From Daejeonella sp. JGW-45 (lineage in GTDB: Bacteria > Bacteroidota > Bacteroidia > Sphingobacteriales > Sphingobacteriaceae), in the NCBI RefSeq assembly GCF_029360805.1, contig NZ_JARKNC010000010.1, positions 423,287-487,286 on the forward strand: DNA of 64,000 bases, given 5' to 3'. Positions 54,062 through 60,429 of the stretch are shown piece after piece. The notes below the pieces were generated by a model, which saw nothing but the letters and a program-made list of their open reading frames with translations, made no database searches and was not told the DNA's origin. The position numbers were made by a program, and so were the translations under genes. Each line of letters starts with the position of its first letter. Position 1 is the stretch's first letter.

Positions 54062-54419
54062 CGCTGTTTAGGTATTTAAGGGTTTCGTCAATTTCGGACA
54101 GGATCTCCCTGCATCGCTTCTGTACAGCCAGTAAACCTTCCCTATGAGCCATATGTGTGATCTGGTTCAGGTTATTTGCCGCCCCAGCCAGCATCCGCAG
54201 GATGCGCAGGTCATCGGGTGTCAACCTGGAAACGATCTTTGCGCGCTTGGCTGCCTGCCGGAACCAAGCGCTGGGACGCATACCCGCTTCTTTGGCTTTC
54301 TCCTCGATTAGGAAACGCTCCATATCCGTTAGCCTCACCCGGATGTCGTTGGACCGCCTGACCTTTTTACGAGGTCTGCCGCCTTTACGCTTATCTTCTG
54401 TAGTCTCTTCCATCGCCAC
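54045..54419 (-). CDS. MobC-like relaxosome accessory protein
   Basis: A 124-residue basic protein of the MobC/ribbon-helix-helix type: RSNDIRVRLTDMERFLIEEK (RHH strand and helix, about residues 22-41), AGMRPSAWFRQAAKRAKI and the signature AGAANNLNQITHMAH near residue 82. MobC proteins help the relaxase open oriT. It is immediately downstream (minus strand) of the hairpin cluster at 54431-54520 and overlaps the relaxase gene. Confidence 0.88.
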   Translation of the reverse strand: MAMEETTEDKRKGGRPRKKVRRSNDIRVRLTDMERFLIEEKAKEAGMRPSAWFRQAAKRAKIVSRLTPDDLRILRMLAGAANNLNQITHMAHREGLLAVQKRCREILSEIDETLKYLNSDDRKS

Positions 54420-54430
54420 TTTTTAAGTGT

Positions 54431-54520
54431 CCCCTTTTGCGACCATCGGGAGCAAAAGGCAAGTTGGTTCCGGCTACCGCCGGAAGGGTTTTTGTGGAAC
54501 AAAAACACAAACTTGCTCCC
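54431..54520 (-). other. Candidate origin of transfer (oriT): nested inverted repeats
   Basis: In the 141-nt gap ahead of mobC four exact inverted repeats are packed: CCTTTTGC/GCAAAAGG (54433-54440, 54452-54459), GGGAGCAA/TTGCTCCC (54448-54455, 54513-54520), TTCCGGC-TACC-GCCGGAA (54468-54485) and GTTTTTGT-GGA-ACAAAAAC (54488-54506). The position next to mobC/mobA is where MOBP elements carry oriT. The nick site cannot be named from sequence. Confidence 0.65.
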
Positions 54521-54560
54521 TGCACAAAACCAAAGACAGTGCTCTTCATGATTGGATAAT

Positions 54561-54848
54561 TTAAAAGCCTTTTAAAAAGACCTGGCTTCCCTTGTAATGA
54601 TTATAGGATGGCTCATAAGTGACATAGCCGTAACTAACCAGATCCTTTAAACATTTGTGATAAGTGGCTGTCGAAGCAAGCTTGCTTAAACGCATTAATT
54701 CTTTTCTGGTGATCCGGAAAGGGATACTGAACCTGCTTCGTTCCCATGTAGACAGCATAGCCATATAAAGGCTAATGTGTGTAGGCAGCAACCGGCTGTC
54801 GTGAGCAGCTTTGCCCAGGCAGCCGGATAAGAGATTAAACTGTTCCAT
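54561..54848 (-). CDS. Small winged-helix-like protein of the mobilizable-element backbone
   Basis: A 95-residue protein with the look of a winged helix: FRITRKELMRLSKLASTATY (recognition region near residues 44-63) followed by HKCLKDLVSYGYVTYEPSYN. It resembles the small replication/regulation proteins commonly found beside an excisionase-type HTH gene in Bacteroidota elements, with which it overlaps by 14 bp. No nuclease or ATPase motif is present. A role in regulating or initiating element replication is a guess. Confidence 0.6.
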   Translation of the reverse strand: MEQFNLLSGCLGKAAHDSRLLPTHISLYMAMLSTWERSRFSIPFRITRKELMRLSKLASTATYHKCLKDLVSYGYVTYEPSYNHYKGSQVFLKGF

Positions 54849-55101
54849 TGCCTTCCAGAATTTTAGTGATGTCCTGAGCCTTGTAATAGAAAATGCCCCC
54901 GATCTTGGTAAACCGAAGTGTGCCGTTAATCCGAAGATTCTGTAAGGTGCCGGGCGAGATATTTAAGAGCTTTCGCACATCTGCGCTCTTCATCCATTGT
55001 TTGGCTTGTTGTGTAGGCTGGTGTAATACCTGTTTTAATTCCTGCATTAGTTCAGCTTTGAATTGAAGCAGGTCTTCCCTGGTGATTAATTCTACATTCA
55101 T
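54835..55101 (-). CDS. Excisionase-type helix-turn-helix protein
   Basis: An 88-residue MerR/excisionase-like DNA-binding protein: MKSADVRKLLNISPGTLQNL is the helix-turn-helix, followed by the wing GTLRFTKIGGIFYYKAQDI. The open frame begins at 55194, but ATG 55101 has a strong Shine-Dalgarno (GGAGGAATT then ATG), rare in this phylum and decisive here. Such proteins typically control excision or transfer of Bacteroidota elements. It overlaps the winged-helix gene downstream. Confidence 0.8.
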   Translation of the reverse strand: MNVELITREDLLQFKAELMQELKQVLHQPTQQAKQWMKSADVRKLLNISPGTLQNLRINGTLRFTKIGGIFYYKAQDITKILEGNGTV

Positions 55102-55206
55102 AATTCCTCCTGTGTTAGATGACAGGACAAAGGTGTGGCAGGAAGGGAACAGATGAATGACCAACGGGGGTGTTTGGTCATGCGTAATAATCAAACAGGA
55201 GGAGGA

Positions 55207-55677
55207 TTACATTAAACCCTCATCTGCAAAAGAGAAATATTCTTCTGACGTTAATATAAGATGATCCAGAACAGCTATATCTAAATAAGTAGCCGCCTGC
55301 GCTATCTTAGCTGTTAACTGCCTGTCAGCTACACTTGGCTTCAAATTTCCTGAAGGATGATTGTGAGCCAGGATAATACTGCTTGCATTACCTTTAAGAG
55401 CCGTACCAAATATGATCTTGGGATCAGCTACGGTACCTGAAACGCCTCCGGTAGAAACTTCAAAGATTCCAAGTAGTTTATTTGCCCTGTTTAACAGCAT
55501 AATCTTGAACTGCTCTACCATTTCAATACGATTTCTATCCCAGCTGGATGAAAAACAGGCATATACGTCTTTTGAGCTGGATATTTGTGGCCTTTCACTT
55601 GCCTTAAATTTAGGATGATAGCTTACTGTAATTTCAGTAACCTGGAAAAGTCTGATTTGATCCTTTAGCGTACCCAT
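55207..55677 (-). CDS. RadC-family JAB-domain protein
   Basis: A 156-residue protein consisting of the RadC JAB/MPN domain without the N-terminal helix-hairpin-helix of chromosomal RadC. The metal motif is clear: LAHNHPSGNLKPSVADRQLT near residues 102-121 (HxHP...SxxD), with VLDHLILTSEEYFSFAD after it. Short RadC proteins are a frequent passenger of Bacteroidota mobile elements. Chromosomal RadC has no proven repair role, and that of the short form is unknown. Confidence 0.9.
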   Translation of the reverse strand: MGTLKDQIRLFQVTEITVSYHPKFKASERPQISSSKDVYACFSSSWDRNRIEMVEQFKIMLLNRANKLLGIFEVSTGGVSGTVADPKIIFGTALKGNASSIILAHNHPSGNLKPSVADRQLTAKIAQAATYLDIAVLDHLILTSEEYFSFADEGLM

Positions 55678-55751
55678 AATCTTAGATTTTAAGTTAAAAA
55701 TTAATTATGGCGCTCTGAATGGCTGGATGACGGACTTATGGCAAAGTGGAG

Positions 55752-55800
55752 ATAAAAAAAATGCGGAGGCTCCGCCTGAGCGGATACCCATTTTTTTTAT
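55752..55800. terminator. A/T-armed hairpin between radC and the coiled-coil gene
   Basis: ATAAAAAAAATG (55752-55763) and CATTTTTTTTAT (55789-55800) are perfect 12-nt inverted repeats enclosing a GC-rich inner hairpin (GGAGGCTCCGCC area). On the minus strand this follows the coiled-coil protein gene and ends in a T-run, so it could terminate that transcript; the symmetry allows both directions. Confidence 0.5.
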
Positions 55801-55899
55801 ACTACTTTGGCGAAGCGAACCAGTGTCCGGCAGATCAGCCGACCTTGGTGCAAATGATTAATGTTAACCGATAGGAAATGACCTGATTGATAAGTGTGG

Positions 55900-56667
55900 T
55901 TATTTCTTGCTGTTTTTGTTTTCTACGATCTTAAAAAGCTTGTCCTCTTGCTGTACTTCCGACCCTTTAATAAGCTTAACATCCTTTTGAGCGGGGAAAT
56001 AGTTTCTTGCCGTGTTGATTGGAATTTCGCTTTCCCCGTGATTGAAATACTTTGCCAGCATCTTATACCAGGGACTTTGTGTCTGTGAGCGTACCAGCTT
56101 TCTATCATCAGGCAGTGTTAGTTCCTGCAGCTGCCGGAACAAGTCAATAATCGTAGGCAGCTTGCCTTCCACAATGCGTACCTTCTCTGATGTTTCGTAC
56201 TGCTGTAAGTCCTTTAATTTAGCTTCAAGAGCATCGATCTGGGCTTTCAACTCTAGAATTTGCTCATCTTTTTCCGAGATAACGGATTCCAGAGGTTTGT
56301 GCTGATGCCACTGATCGATAGTGGCAAGGAACTGCTGAAAGGCCTGAAGCTTTCGTGAGCACTCCATATTAAAAGCGTAGTTCGAGGAAAAGGGATCTTG
56401 CCGCTTAAAATGCCTGATCCTGTTAATGACAATATCTTCCACATGGTTGAAAAACGCTTTTTCCTGACCTGGATTTCTTTTTAAGAAATGTTCAAGCTGA
56501 AACTGATAAAAAGCGGAATATTTTGATTCATTAAGCTCATAGATCTTTAATAAAAAGAAATTATCCTCCAGTGCTACATTACGGAATACAGGTCTTCCTA
56601 TCTCATAAGGGTGAGGAGAGAAGTCAAAGCGGCCTCTAAGCTTGAAATAGATAGGTTTCAATGGCAT
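55900..56667 (-). CDS. Coiled-coil hypothetical protein of the mobilizable element
   Basis: A 255-residue soluble protein I cannot assign. Residues about 1-120 are helical with aromatic residues; a coiled coil (SEKDEQILELKAQIDALEAK) spans about 130-160; the C-terminal third is basic (KGSEVQQEDKLFKIVENKNS end). It is the leftmost-transcribed gene of the minus-strand mob block, with the A/T-rich repeated region 56680-56940 upstream serving as its likely control region. No enzyme motif. Confidence 0.6.
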   Translation of the reverse strand: MPLKPIYFKLRGRFDFSPHPYEIGRPVFRNVALEDNFFLLKIYELNESKYSAFYQFQLEHFLKRNPGQEKAFFNHVEDIVINRIRHFKRQDPFSSNYAFNMECSRKLQAFQQFLATIDQWHQHKPLESVISEKDEQILELKAQIDALEAKLKDLQQYETSEKVRIVEGKLPTIIDLFRQLQELTLPDDRKLVRSQTQSPWYKMLAKYFNHGESEIPINTARNYFPAQKDVKLIKGSEVQQEDKLFKIVENKNSKK

Positions 56668-56689
56668 AATCGTTAAACGAATTGGAAGG

Positions 56690-56942
56690 CGTTTCTGTTT
56701 AAATAGATAGTGTTGCTTCGCTATTAAACGAATTAGAATTTCATGGAATTTTTTCTTTTATTGAGGTAAGCTAAGAGCTAATCTTAGAATTTTTTCTATT
56801 ATAACCACAAAAACAAGGAATTTTTTCGATTAAGGTTTCGAAGCAAAGTTAAGCCTAAAGTATCTCAAGTACATCTACTTAATGTTTTATATATCAAACA
56901 TTTTATATTAATTTGTTTTTTATATTAAACATTAGTAAAGCA
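56690..56942. repeat. A/T-rich control region with three GAATTTTTTC repeats
   Basis: The 280-nt gap between the divergent coiled-coil and XRE genes contains GAATTTTTTC three times in the same orientation (56746-56755, 56787-56796, 56818-56827) and two copies of TAAACGAATTrGAA (about 56692 and 56724). It is otherwise strongly A/T-rich (ATATATCAAACATTTTATAT and similar). It might bind a regulator or act as a replication or excision control site; nothing matches a known site. Confidence 0.45.
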
Positions 56943-56949
56943 AACGATC

Positions 56950-57243
56950 ATTCTTCTGCCGAAAGGTCAAAGAATCCTAAATGGCCTGGGCGAAAATATT
57001 AAGCTGGCAAGGCTAAGAAGGAAATTTAGTGCCAGCCAGATAGCAGAGCGGGCTGGCATCAGCAGAGCAACCCTCTGGCAAATTGAAAAAGGAGTGCCTT
57101 CAGTGGCGATGGGTGCTTATTTCCAGGTGCTATTTGTATTGGGACTGGAAAAGGATTTTTTAAAGCTCGGAGCAGATGATGAACTGGGACGTAAGATACA
57201 GGACGCCGGGTTGAAAGTTAGGCAACGGGCTCCCAAAAAGTGA
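56950..57243 (+). CDS. XRE-family helix-turn-helix regulator without a normal start codon
   Basis: A continuous frame ends at TGA 57241-57243 and encodes a clear XRE protein: ENIKLARLRRKFSASQIAER and AGISRATLWQIEKGVPSVAM are the helix-turn-helix, followed by LFVLGLEKDFLKLGADDELG, the C-terminal signature of HipB-like antitoxins in this phylum. The frame is closed by TAA at 56926 and between that and the conserved start region there is no in-frame ATG, GTG or TTG; ATT 56950 is the least bad choice. Either a rare start codon is used or the gene has lost its start. It converges on hipT with a 13-nt gap. Confidence 0.65.
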   Translation: MLLPKGQRILNGLGENIKLARLRRKFSASQIAERAGISRATLWQIEKGVPSVAMGAYFQVLFVLGLEKDFLKLGADDELGRKIQDAGLKVRQRAPKK

Positions 57244-57256
57244 TTAGAATCCTTGA

Positions 57257-58180
57257 TCATGAAAATATGGCCTGTTTTTCCAACCATATTTTCTGATACA
57301 GTTCTTTTTGCTCCTGAGATAAAAATGAAGAATTAATAAATAAATCCACTTCCTTATTTCCTGATGTAAACTTTTTAAAGCTATTTTCGATAGCTCTTTC
57401 TGGAATTTGAAGGCTGGTTCCCAGAATTATAAAATCCTTAAGCCTCAATTTTTTCTTTTTCCCGTTTAATGTCAACGCTAATTCCTCATCATCGGCGGGG
57501 TTCACCAGGTTCACATTCAGCAGATCAAAAGCAGGGCTTAAATAGATGCCGCTGTCCTGATGCAGCACTGCAAAATTTTTAAGATGCATATCGTTGTTGC
57601 CAGTGAGATATGAAAACAAAACAAGTTCGAAATAATTTAATGCATCCAGTCCTGTATTCGTACAATATTTCAAGATAAGCTTTCCTATTTTTTCATATGA
57701 ACCCTTGTATTTGCTTTCCGTTAAAAATTCTGAAAGTTGGCAGAAATCTTCCATGTGAATCTTTTTTCCCTTAATCCGGTCAAAACGCTTTGCCAGATAA
57801 GTCAGGCTGCCGTCTGAAGCCCTGAGTAGCGTGTGCTCACAAACCTGTATTCTGAATAAGGAAGCCAGATGCATTGTGAGATCTTCAGTTTCCGGCATCA
57901 TTGGAAAACGTTCGTGTTGCGGTTTTAAAATATATTCCCCCCACAAACCTACAATCGTCAGACGGTTGTTTTCCTTGCTTTTTTCTAAGGTTACCGAAAG
58001 CTTTGGCTGTACGCCTGTAATAGCAATCCTTTCATTTATTGTTTGATCAGCTAGATCTCGTAATAGCTGATTATCTAATTCCAATTTAGGAGGGATGGCT
58101 GTTCCGAAGAATCTTTTGGAACATCTTTCATGATATTCCTTATCTCCCGAATCCTGATAACAAAACCAACAATTTGCCAT
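57257..58180 (-). CDS. hipT: HipT-like serine/threonine kinase toxin (split HipA core)
   Basis: A 307-residue HipA-fold kinase without the usual N-terminal subdomain. Seen: the Gly-rich regulatory loop TGVQPKLS (55-62), ATP-site lysine YILK (K86), the catalytic loop GNNDMHLKNF (D197 with N202) and the metal Asp in SPAFDLLN (D219). An N-terminal CWFC...C cluster could bind zinc. In the HipBST systems the kinase phosphorylates a tRNA synthetase (TrpS in the E. coli case). Directly preceded by hipS (3-nt gap) and hipB. Confidence 0.88.
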   Translation of the reverse strand: MANCWFCYQDSGDKEYHERCSKRFFGTAIPPKLELDNQLLRDLADQTINERIAITGVQPKLSVTLEKSKENNRLTIVGLWGEYILKPQHERFPMMPETEDLTMHLASLFRIQVCEHTLLRASDGSLTYLAKRFDRIKGKKIHMEDFCQLSEFLTESKYKGSYEKIGKLILKYCTNTGLDALNYFELVLFSYLTGNNDMHLKNFAVLHQDSGIYLSPAFDLLNVNLVNPADDEELALTLNGKKKKLRLKDFIILGTSLQIPERAIENSFKKFTSGNKEVDLFINSSFLSQEQKELYQKIWLEKQAIFS

Positions 58181-58183
58181 AAT

Positions 58184-58528
58184 CTAATCTTTTTCAGGAA
58201 TAATAGTTACTGCCCCGATCGTATCTCTACAGGCGAGTAGCAGCAATTCAAACCGGTCATTATGCTTAACCTTCCAATGCTCAGTAGCCAGGTCGAGCAA
58301 CCAGCCTTCCGGGATCAGACCATCAAAAAAAGCAAATAAAACTTTACTGGTATACTTTTCGGAAGTAAGCGGCAGGGTTAGGCTAACTGGCTTAGCGCTT
58401 TTAGTTTGCAGGTACTCTGTAGCATATGTGAATTCGTACCCTTCGTCTGTTTCTTCTATAACGCCAGCAAGATGCTCCTGGTAGAAAACTGATCCTTTTT
58501 TACTCACGATCTTTTGATTTTTGCACAA
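58184..58528 (-). CDS. hipS: HipS-like small subunit (HipA N-terminal subdomain)
   Basis: A 114-residue protein equal to the N-terminal subdomain of long HipA: GSVFYQEHLAGVIEETDEGY, SLTLPLTSEKYTSKVLFAFF and FDGLIPEGWLLDLATEHW are the family's signature motifs. In tripartite HipBST modules this piece is a separate protein that acts as the antitoxin. It overlaps hipB by 29 nt and precedes hipT by 3 nt, as expected for a co-expressed trio. Confidence 0.87.
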   Translation of the reverse strand: MCKNQKIVSKKGSVFYQEHLAGVIEETDEGYEFTYATEYLQTKSAKPVSLTLPLTSEKYTSKVLFAFFDGLIPEGWLLDLATEHWKVKHNDRFELLLLACRDTIGAVTIIPEKD

Positions 58529-58703
58529 CGCCTAATTCGGCGCCGAATAAAGCTAATACCTGGTTAACCTTATCCATGCGGAGTGTAGTTTTTCCTTGCT
58601 CCAGTTCTCTGACAAAGCGAAGACCCACACCGGCCTTTACTGCCAGATCTTCCTGTGTAAAATTGAAAACTTTTCGCTTTTTCTTTAAGTAATCGGAAAG
58701 CAT
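58500..58703 (-). CDS. hipB: HipB-like XRE regulator of the hipBST module
   Basis: A 67-residue helix-turn-helix protein (FTQEDLAVKAGVGLRFVREL, then EQGKTTLRMDKVNQVLALFG). First gene of hipB-hipS-hipT. It probably represses its own operon through the palindromes at 58710-58802, the first of which begins 7 nt upstream of the hipB start codon. Confidence 0.88.
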   Translation of the reverse strand: MLSDYLKKKRKVFNFTQEDLAVKAGVGLRFVRELEQGKTTLRMDKVNQVLALFGAELGVVQKSKDRE

Positions 58704-58709
58704 AATTTA

Positions 58710-58802
58710 TACCCTTTAGGGTACAAAATTAATAAAATATATTTAATTATACCCTATCGGGGTTAATTATTAAAATAATATAAGTTTTATACCCGATCGG
58801 TA
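58710..58802 (-). promoter_or_regulatory. Three HipB operators, 40-bp spacing
   Basis: Palindromic sites begin exactly 40 bp apart: TACCCTTTAGGGTA (58710-58723), TACCCTATCGGGGTTA (58750-58765) and TACCCGATCGGTA (58790-58802). The first is a perfect TACCCT-TT-AGGGTA repeat. On the minus strand a TAATTTTG -7 box (58724-58731) abuts site 1, so a bound dimer there would cover the transcription start. The equal 40-bp steps (close to four helical turns) put all three sites on one face of DNA. Confidence 0.8.
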
Positions 58803-58837
58803 TTCTATTTACTGGAATTTATAAAAATATTTAGCCT

Positions 58838-59773
58838 TTAATAAGTTATTCCTACTTGTTCAATAAACTCTTCCCACAGTAATTTTGCTATTGCAGTAGC
58901 GTCGAGTTGCTTCTTATTTCGATCATAAGACATCATATCCTGTTTGGTCCAAAAAAGTTCATAGTCATTATGGTCAATGACGAAATTATTGCCGTAGATA
59001 TTTTGGTTAAGTTGGTCTGCAAGCGCATATGTAATGCCATCTCTTCCGAAATGGTTATTACCCTGGATGCCGATACTAATATAACCGGTAGTACCAATCT
59101 TCGCTCGGTTAGTAATCACACAAGTGAAATATTGTTTCGGCATATCATGGGCAAAACGCGCTTTGATTTCATTTACCCCGTTTATTTCTTCTATGGAATC
59201 TAAAAAGTAATTATGTATAGTCTCAAACGAATCATCACGGAAATTCAGAAGATCCACAGGATCAAAATCCCGTTTTACCTTATAAACAGCTTGAGATTTC
59301 CCTGTTGCTACATTGGATGATTTAATTCGGACCTCACGTTGTGGAGAAACCAACTTTCTTAATTCATCAATAATATTTAAAAATGCATTATTTTCATTAG
59401 TCCATTCGCTAATTGGCTTACCATCCTTAGGGATCGCTTTAAATTTTCCAAAGGGAGATGGCTTCCAATCGCAAGGCTGTGCAATAATTGGTACTATTTT
59501 GACTTGACCAGCAGCAAAACGACTCAAAGCTTCTTGAAACTCAATATCATAACAATAAGGAGAGCTAAGATAGTCCGGACTAATAATAGCAAGGAAAATA
59601 TCTGCTTTATTTAATTCATTAGCAACATTTTCATCTAACGGGTCACCTGCTCTTATCTCACCGTCAAACCACGACGTAAGTAAACCTTCCCGTTTTAACT
59701 GGCTCATGTGAGTATGAAGACGACTGATAATATATTCGTCAGAGTGACTATAAGATATAAATGCATGTGCCAT
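58838..59773 (-). CDS. TIR-domain protein with a C-terminal domain of unknown fold
   Basis: A 311-residue protein. The TIR domain (residues 1-150) opens AHAFISYSHSDEYIISRLHT, has WFDGEIRAGDPL near 35 and SPYCYDIEFQEAL near 71, where E78 is in the catalytic position of TIR NADases. Residues about 165-311 form a second domain (DSFETIHNYFLDSIEEING, YISIGIQGNNHFGRDGITYA) that I cannot assign and which may sense infection. Start codon overlaps the stop of the upstream small gene (TAATG). Bacterial TIR proteins of defence systems deplete NAD+ or make signalling nucleotides. Confidence 0.88.
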   Translation of the reverse strand: MAHAFISYSHSDEYIISRLHTHMSQLKREGLLTSWFDGEIRAGDPLDENVANELNKADIFLAIISPDYLSSPYCYDIEFQEALSRFAAGQVKIVPIIAQPCDWKPSPFGKFKAIPKDGKPISEWTNENNAFLNIIDELRKLVSPQREVRIKSSNVATGKSQAVYKVKRDFDPVDLLNFRDDSFETIHNYFLDSIEEINGVNEIKARFAHDMPKQYFTCVITNRAKIGTTGYISIGIQGNNHFGRDGITYALADQLNQNIYGNNFVIDHNDYELFWTKQDMMSYDRNKKQLDATAIAKLLWEEFIEQVGITY

Positions 59774-59964
59774 TATTGAAAGCTGTAAATGGGAATTAAA
59801 ATATACTTCTTATCAGTTTCTGCATTATCTTCTAACCATTTCTCGGCAGCAGATTCGTTCGGATGTTCAGGGCCATATGGGACTAGATATTGAATTGGAT
59901 AATTGCCTTGTTCCTTGTCAATCTCTGAGAGAAGTACAGAAATAAATTTATAGGTTTTTGCCAT
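59773..59964 (-). CDS. Small protein coupled to the TIR gene, 63 residues
   Basis: A 63-residue acidic-to-neutral soluble protein beginning MAKTYKFISVLLSEIDKEQG. The frame stays open upstream to a TTG at 60021, but ATG 59964 is preferred as a normal start. The stop shares its last base with the TIR ATG, so the two are a coupled pair, as for a toxin and its sensor, inhibitor or antitoxin. Family unknown; a central strand QYLVPYGPEHPNESAAEKWL is the most conserved-looking part. Confidence 0.6.
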   Translation of the reverse strand: MAKTYKFISVLLSEIDKEQGNYPIQYLVPYGPEHPNESAAEKWLEDNAETDKKYILIPIYSFQ

Positions 59965-60021
59965 GTTTTGTCTTAAATAAAGATAGGGAATATCGACATA
60001 ACACCCATCTAATTTGCTCAA

Positions 60022-60157
60022 AAAATTAGCTATTTTGATAAGCTTTAGTTATCTTTATTCTACCATTTGCAGCCCTGAAACTGCTTTTTGGTGAACATTT
60101 GGTGAGCAGGCCAAAAATTCGTTTTACAACTTATTGACTTTCAGAATAGTAGGAGAC
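60022..60157. other. Right end of island 1 with arm-type GGTGAAC sites
   Basis: No gene is seen. TTGGTGAAC (ending 60096) and TTGGTGAGC (ending 60107) repeat the arm word seen at the left end (34773-34825). The remaining sequence is A/T-rich and leads into the attachment core at 60158. Confidence 0.6.
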
Positions 60158-60180
60158 GGTTCGATTCCCCTACGGGCTAC
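60158..60180 (+). other. Attachment core shared by island 1 right end and island 2 left end
   Basis: Exact copy of the 23-nt core at 34651-34673, including the T-loop and 3' acceptor strand of tRNA-Glu but no other tRNA part, so it is not a second tRNA gene. It is the right junction of island 1 and, at the same time, the left junction of island 2, whose terminator and integrase follow in the same order as those of island 1. Confidence 0.9.
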
Positions 60181-60205
60181 AGACATTAATGTCAAAACGT
60201 ATCAA

Positions 60206-60237
60206 AAGGCTGTAAATCAATGATTTGCAGCCTTTTT
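60206..60237 (+). terminator. Intrinsic terminator at the left edge of island 2
   Basis: AAGGCTGTAAATCA and TGATTTGCAGCCTT form a 14-bp stem with one G-T wobble around a single-nucleotide apex, followed by six T. It occupies the same position relative to the core as 34699-34731 in island 1. Confidence 0.85.
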
Positions 60238-60281
60238 TGTTGCCTCCAAATCACCATTTTATGCACTAAATCGCATTAAAG

Positions 60282-60328
60282 CAGTGAGTAATTCAGTGAG
60301 TCAACAAAACGGAAAACTTTACTCACTG
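60282..60328. promoter_or_regulatory. Left arm-type integrase sites of island 2 (CAGTGAGT repeats)
   Basis: CAGTGAGTAA (60282-60291) and TTACTCACTG (60319-60328) are exact inverted repeats enclosing a third direct copy CAGTGAGT (60294-60301). The layout (outer pair inverted, one direct copy inside) equals that of island 1 (34773-34825) but with a different word, so the two integrases probably recognise different arms while sharing the core. Confidence 0.6.
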
Positions 60329-60429
60329 GAAAACTCATAACTAACTGTATAATAGGATGTTTCATAATAAAACATCTTGACAGGCCGGTAGCTGCAAGCT
60401 TAATTTTGTTCACAATTTAAGCTTGTTTT

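Larger units (their letters stand above)
34651..60180. mobile_element. Genomic island 1: integrative mobilizable element in tRNA-Glu with defence cargo
   Basis: A 25.5-kb block between 23-bp direct repeats at a tRNA 3' end. Integrase at the left edge, relaxase (MOBP-like), MobC-like and an oriT-like hairpin cluster near the right edge; no conjugative type IV secretion genes, so it would need a helper to transfer. The cargo is AbiE plus type I restriction-modification, an MTase/ImmA-IrrE/NurA/HerA operon, a ubiquitin-like operon, split HipA, and a TIR module. Codon and base composition vary between cargo blocks by eye (the AbiE-hsd block is clearly more A/T-rich), suggesting assembly from several sources. 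Confidence 0.9.

Noticed and set aside
55207-55677. JAB protein as part of the ubiquitin-like system
   Set aside because: It is the short RadC type found in mobile-element backbones, is on the opposite strand and lies beyond the mobilization genes.
60158-60180. Second tRNA-Glu gene at the right end of island 1
   Set aside because: Only the 3' 23 nt of the tRNA are present; no D arm or anticodon arm precedes it. It is an attachment core.
34651-60180. Self-transmissible conjugative element
   Set aside because: Only relaxase and MobC-like genes are seen; no TraG-TraN/type IV secretion genes. It is classed as mobilizable.
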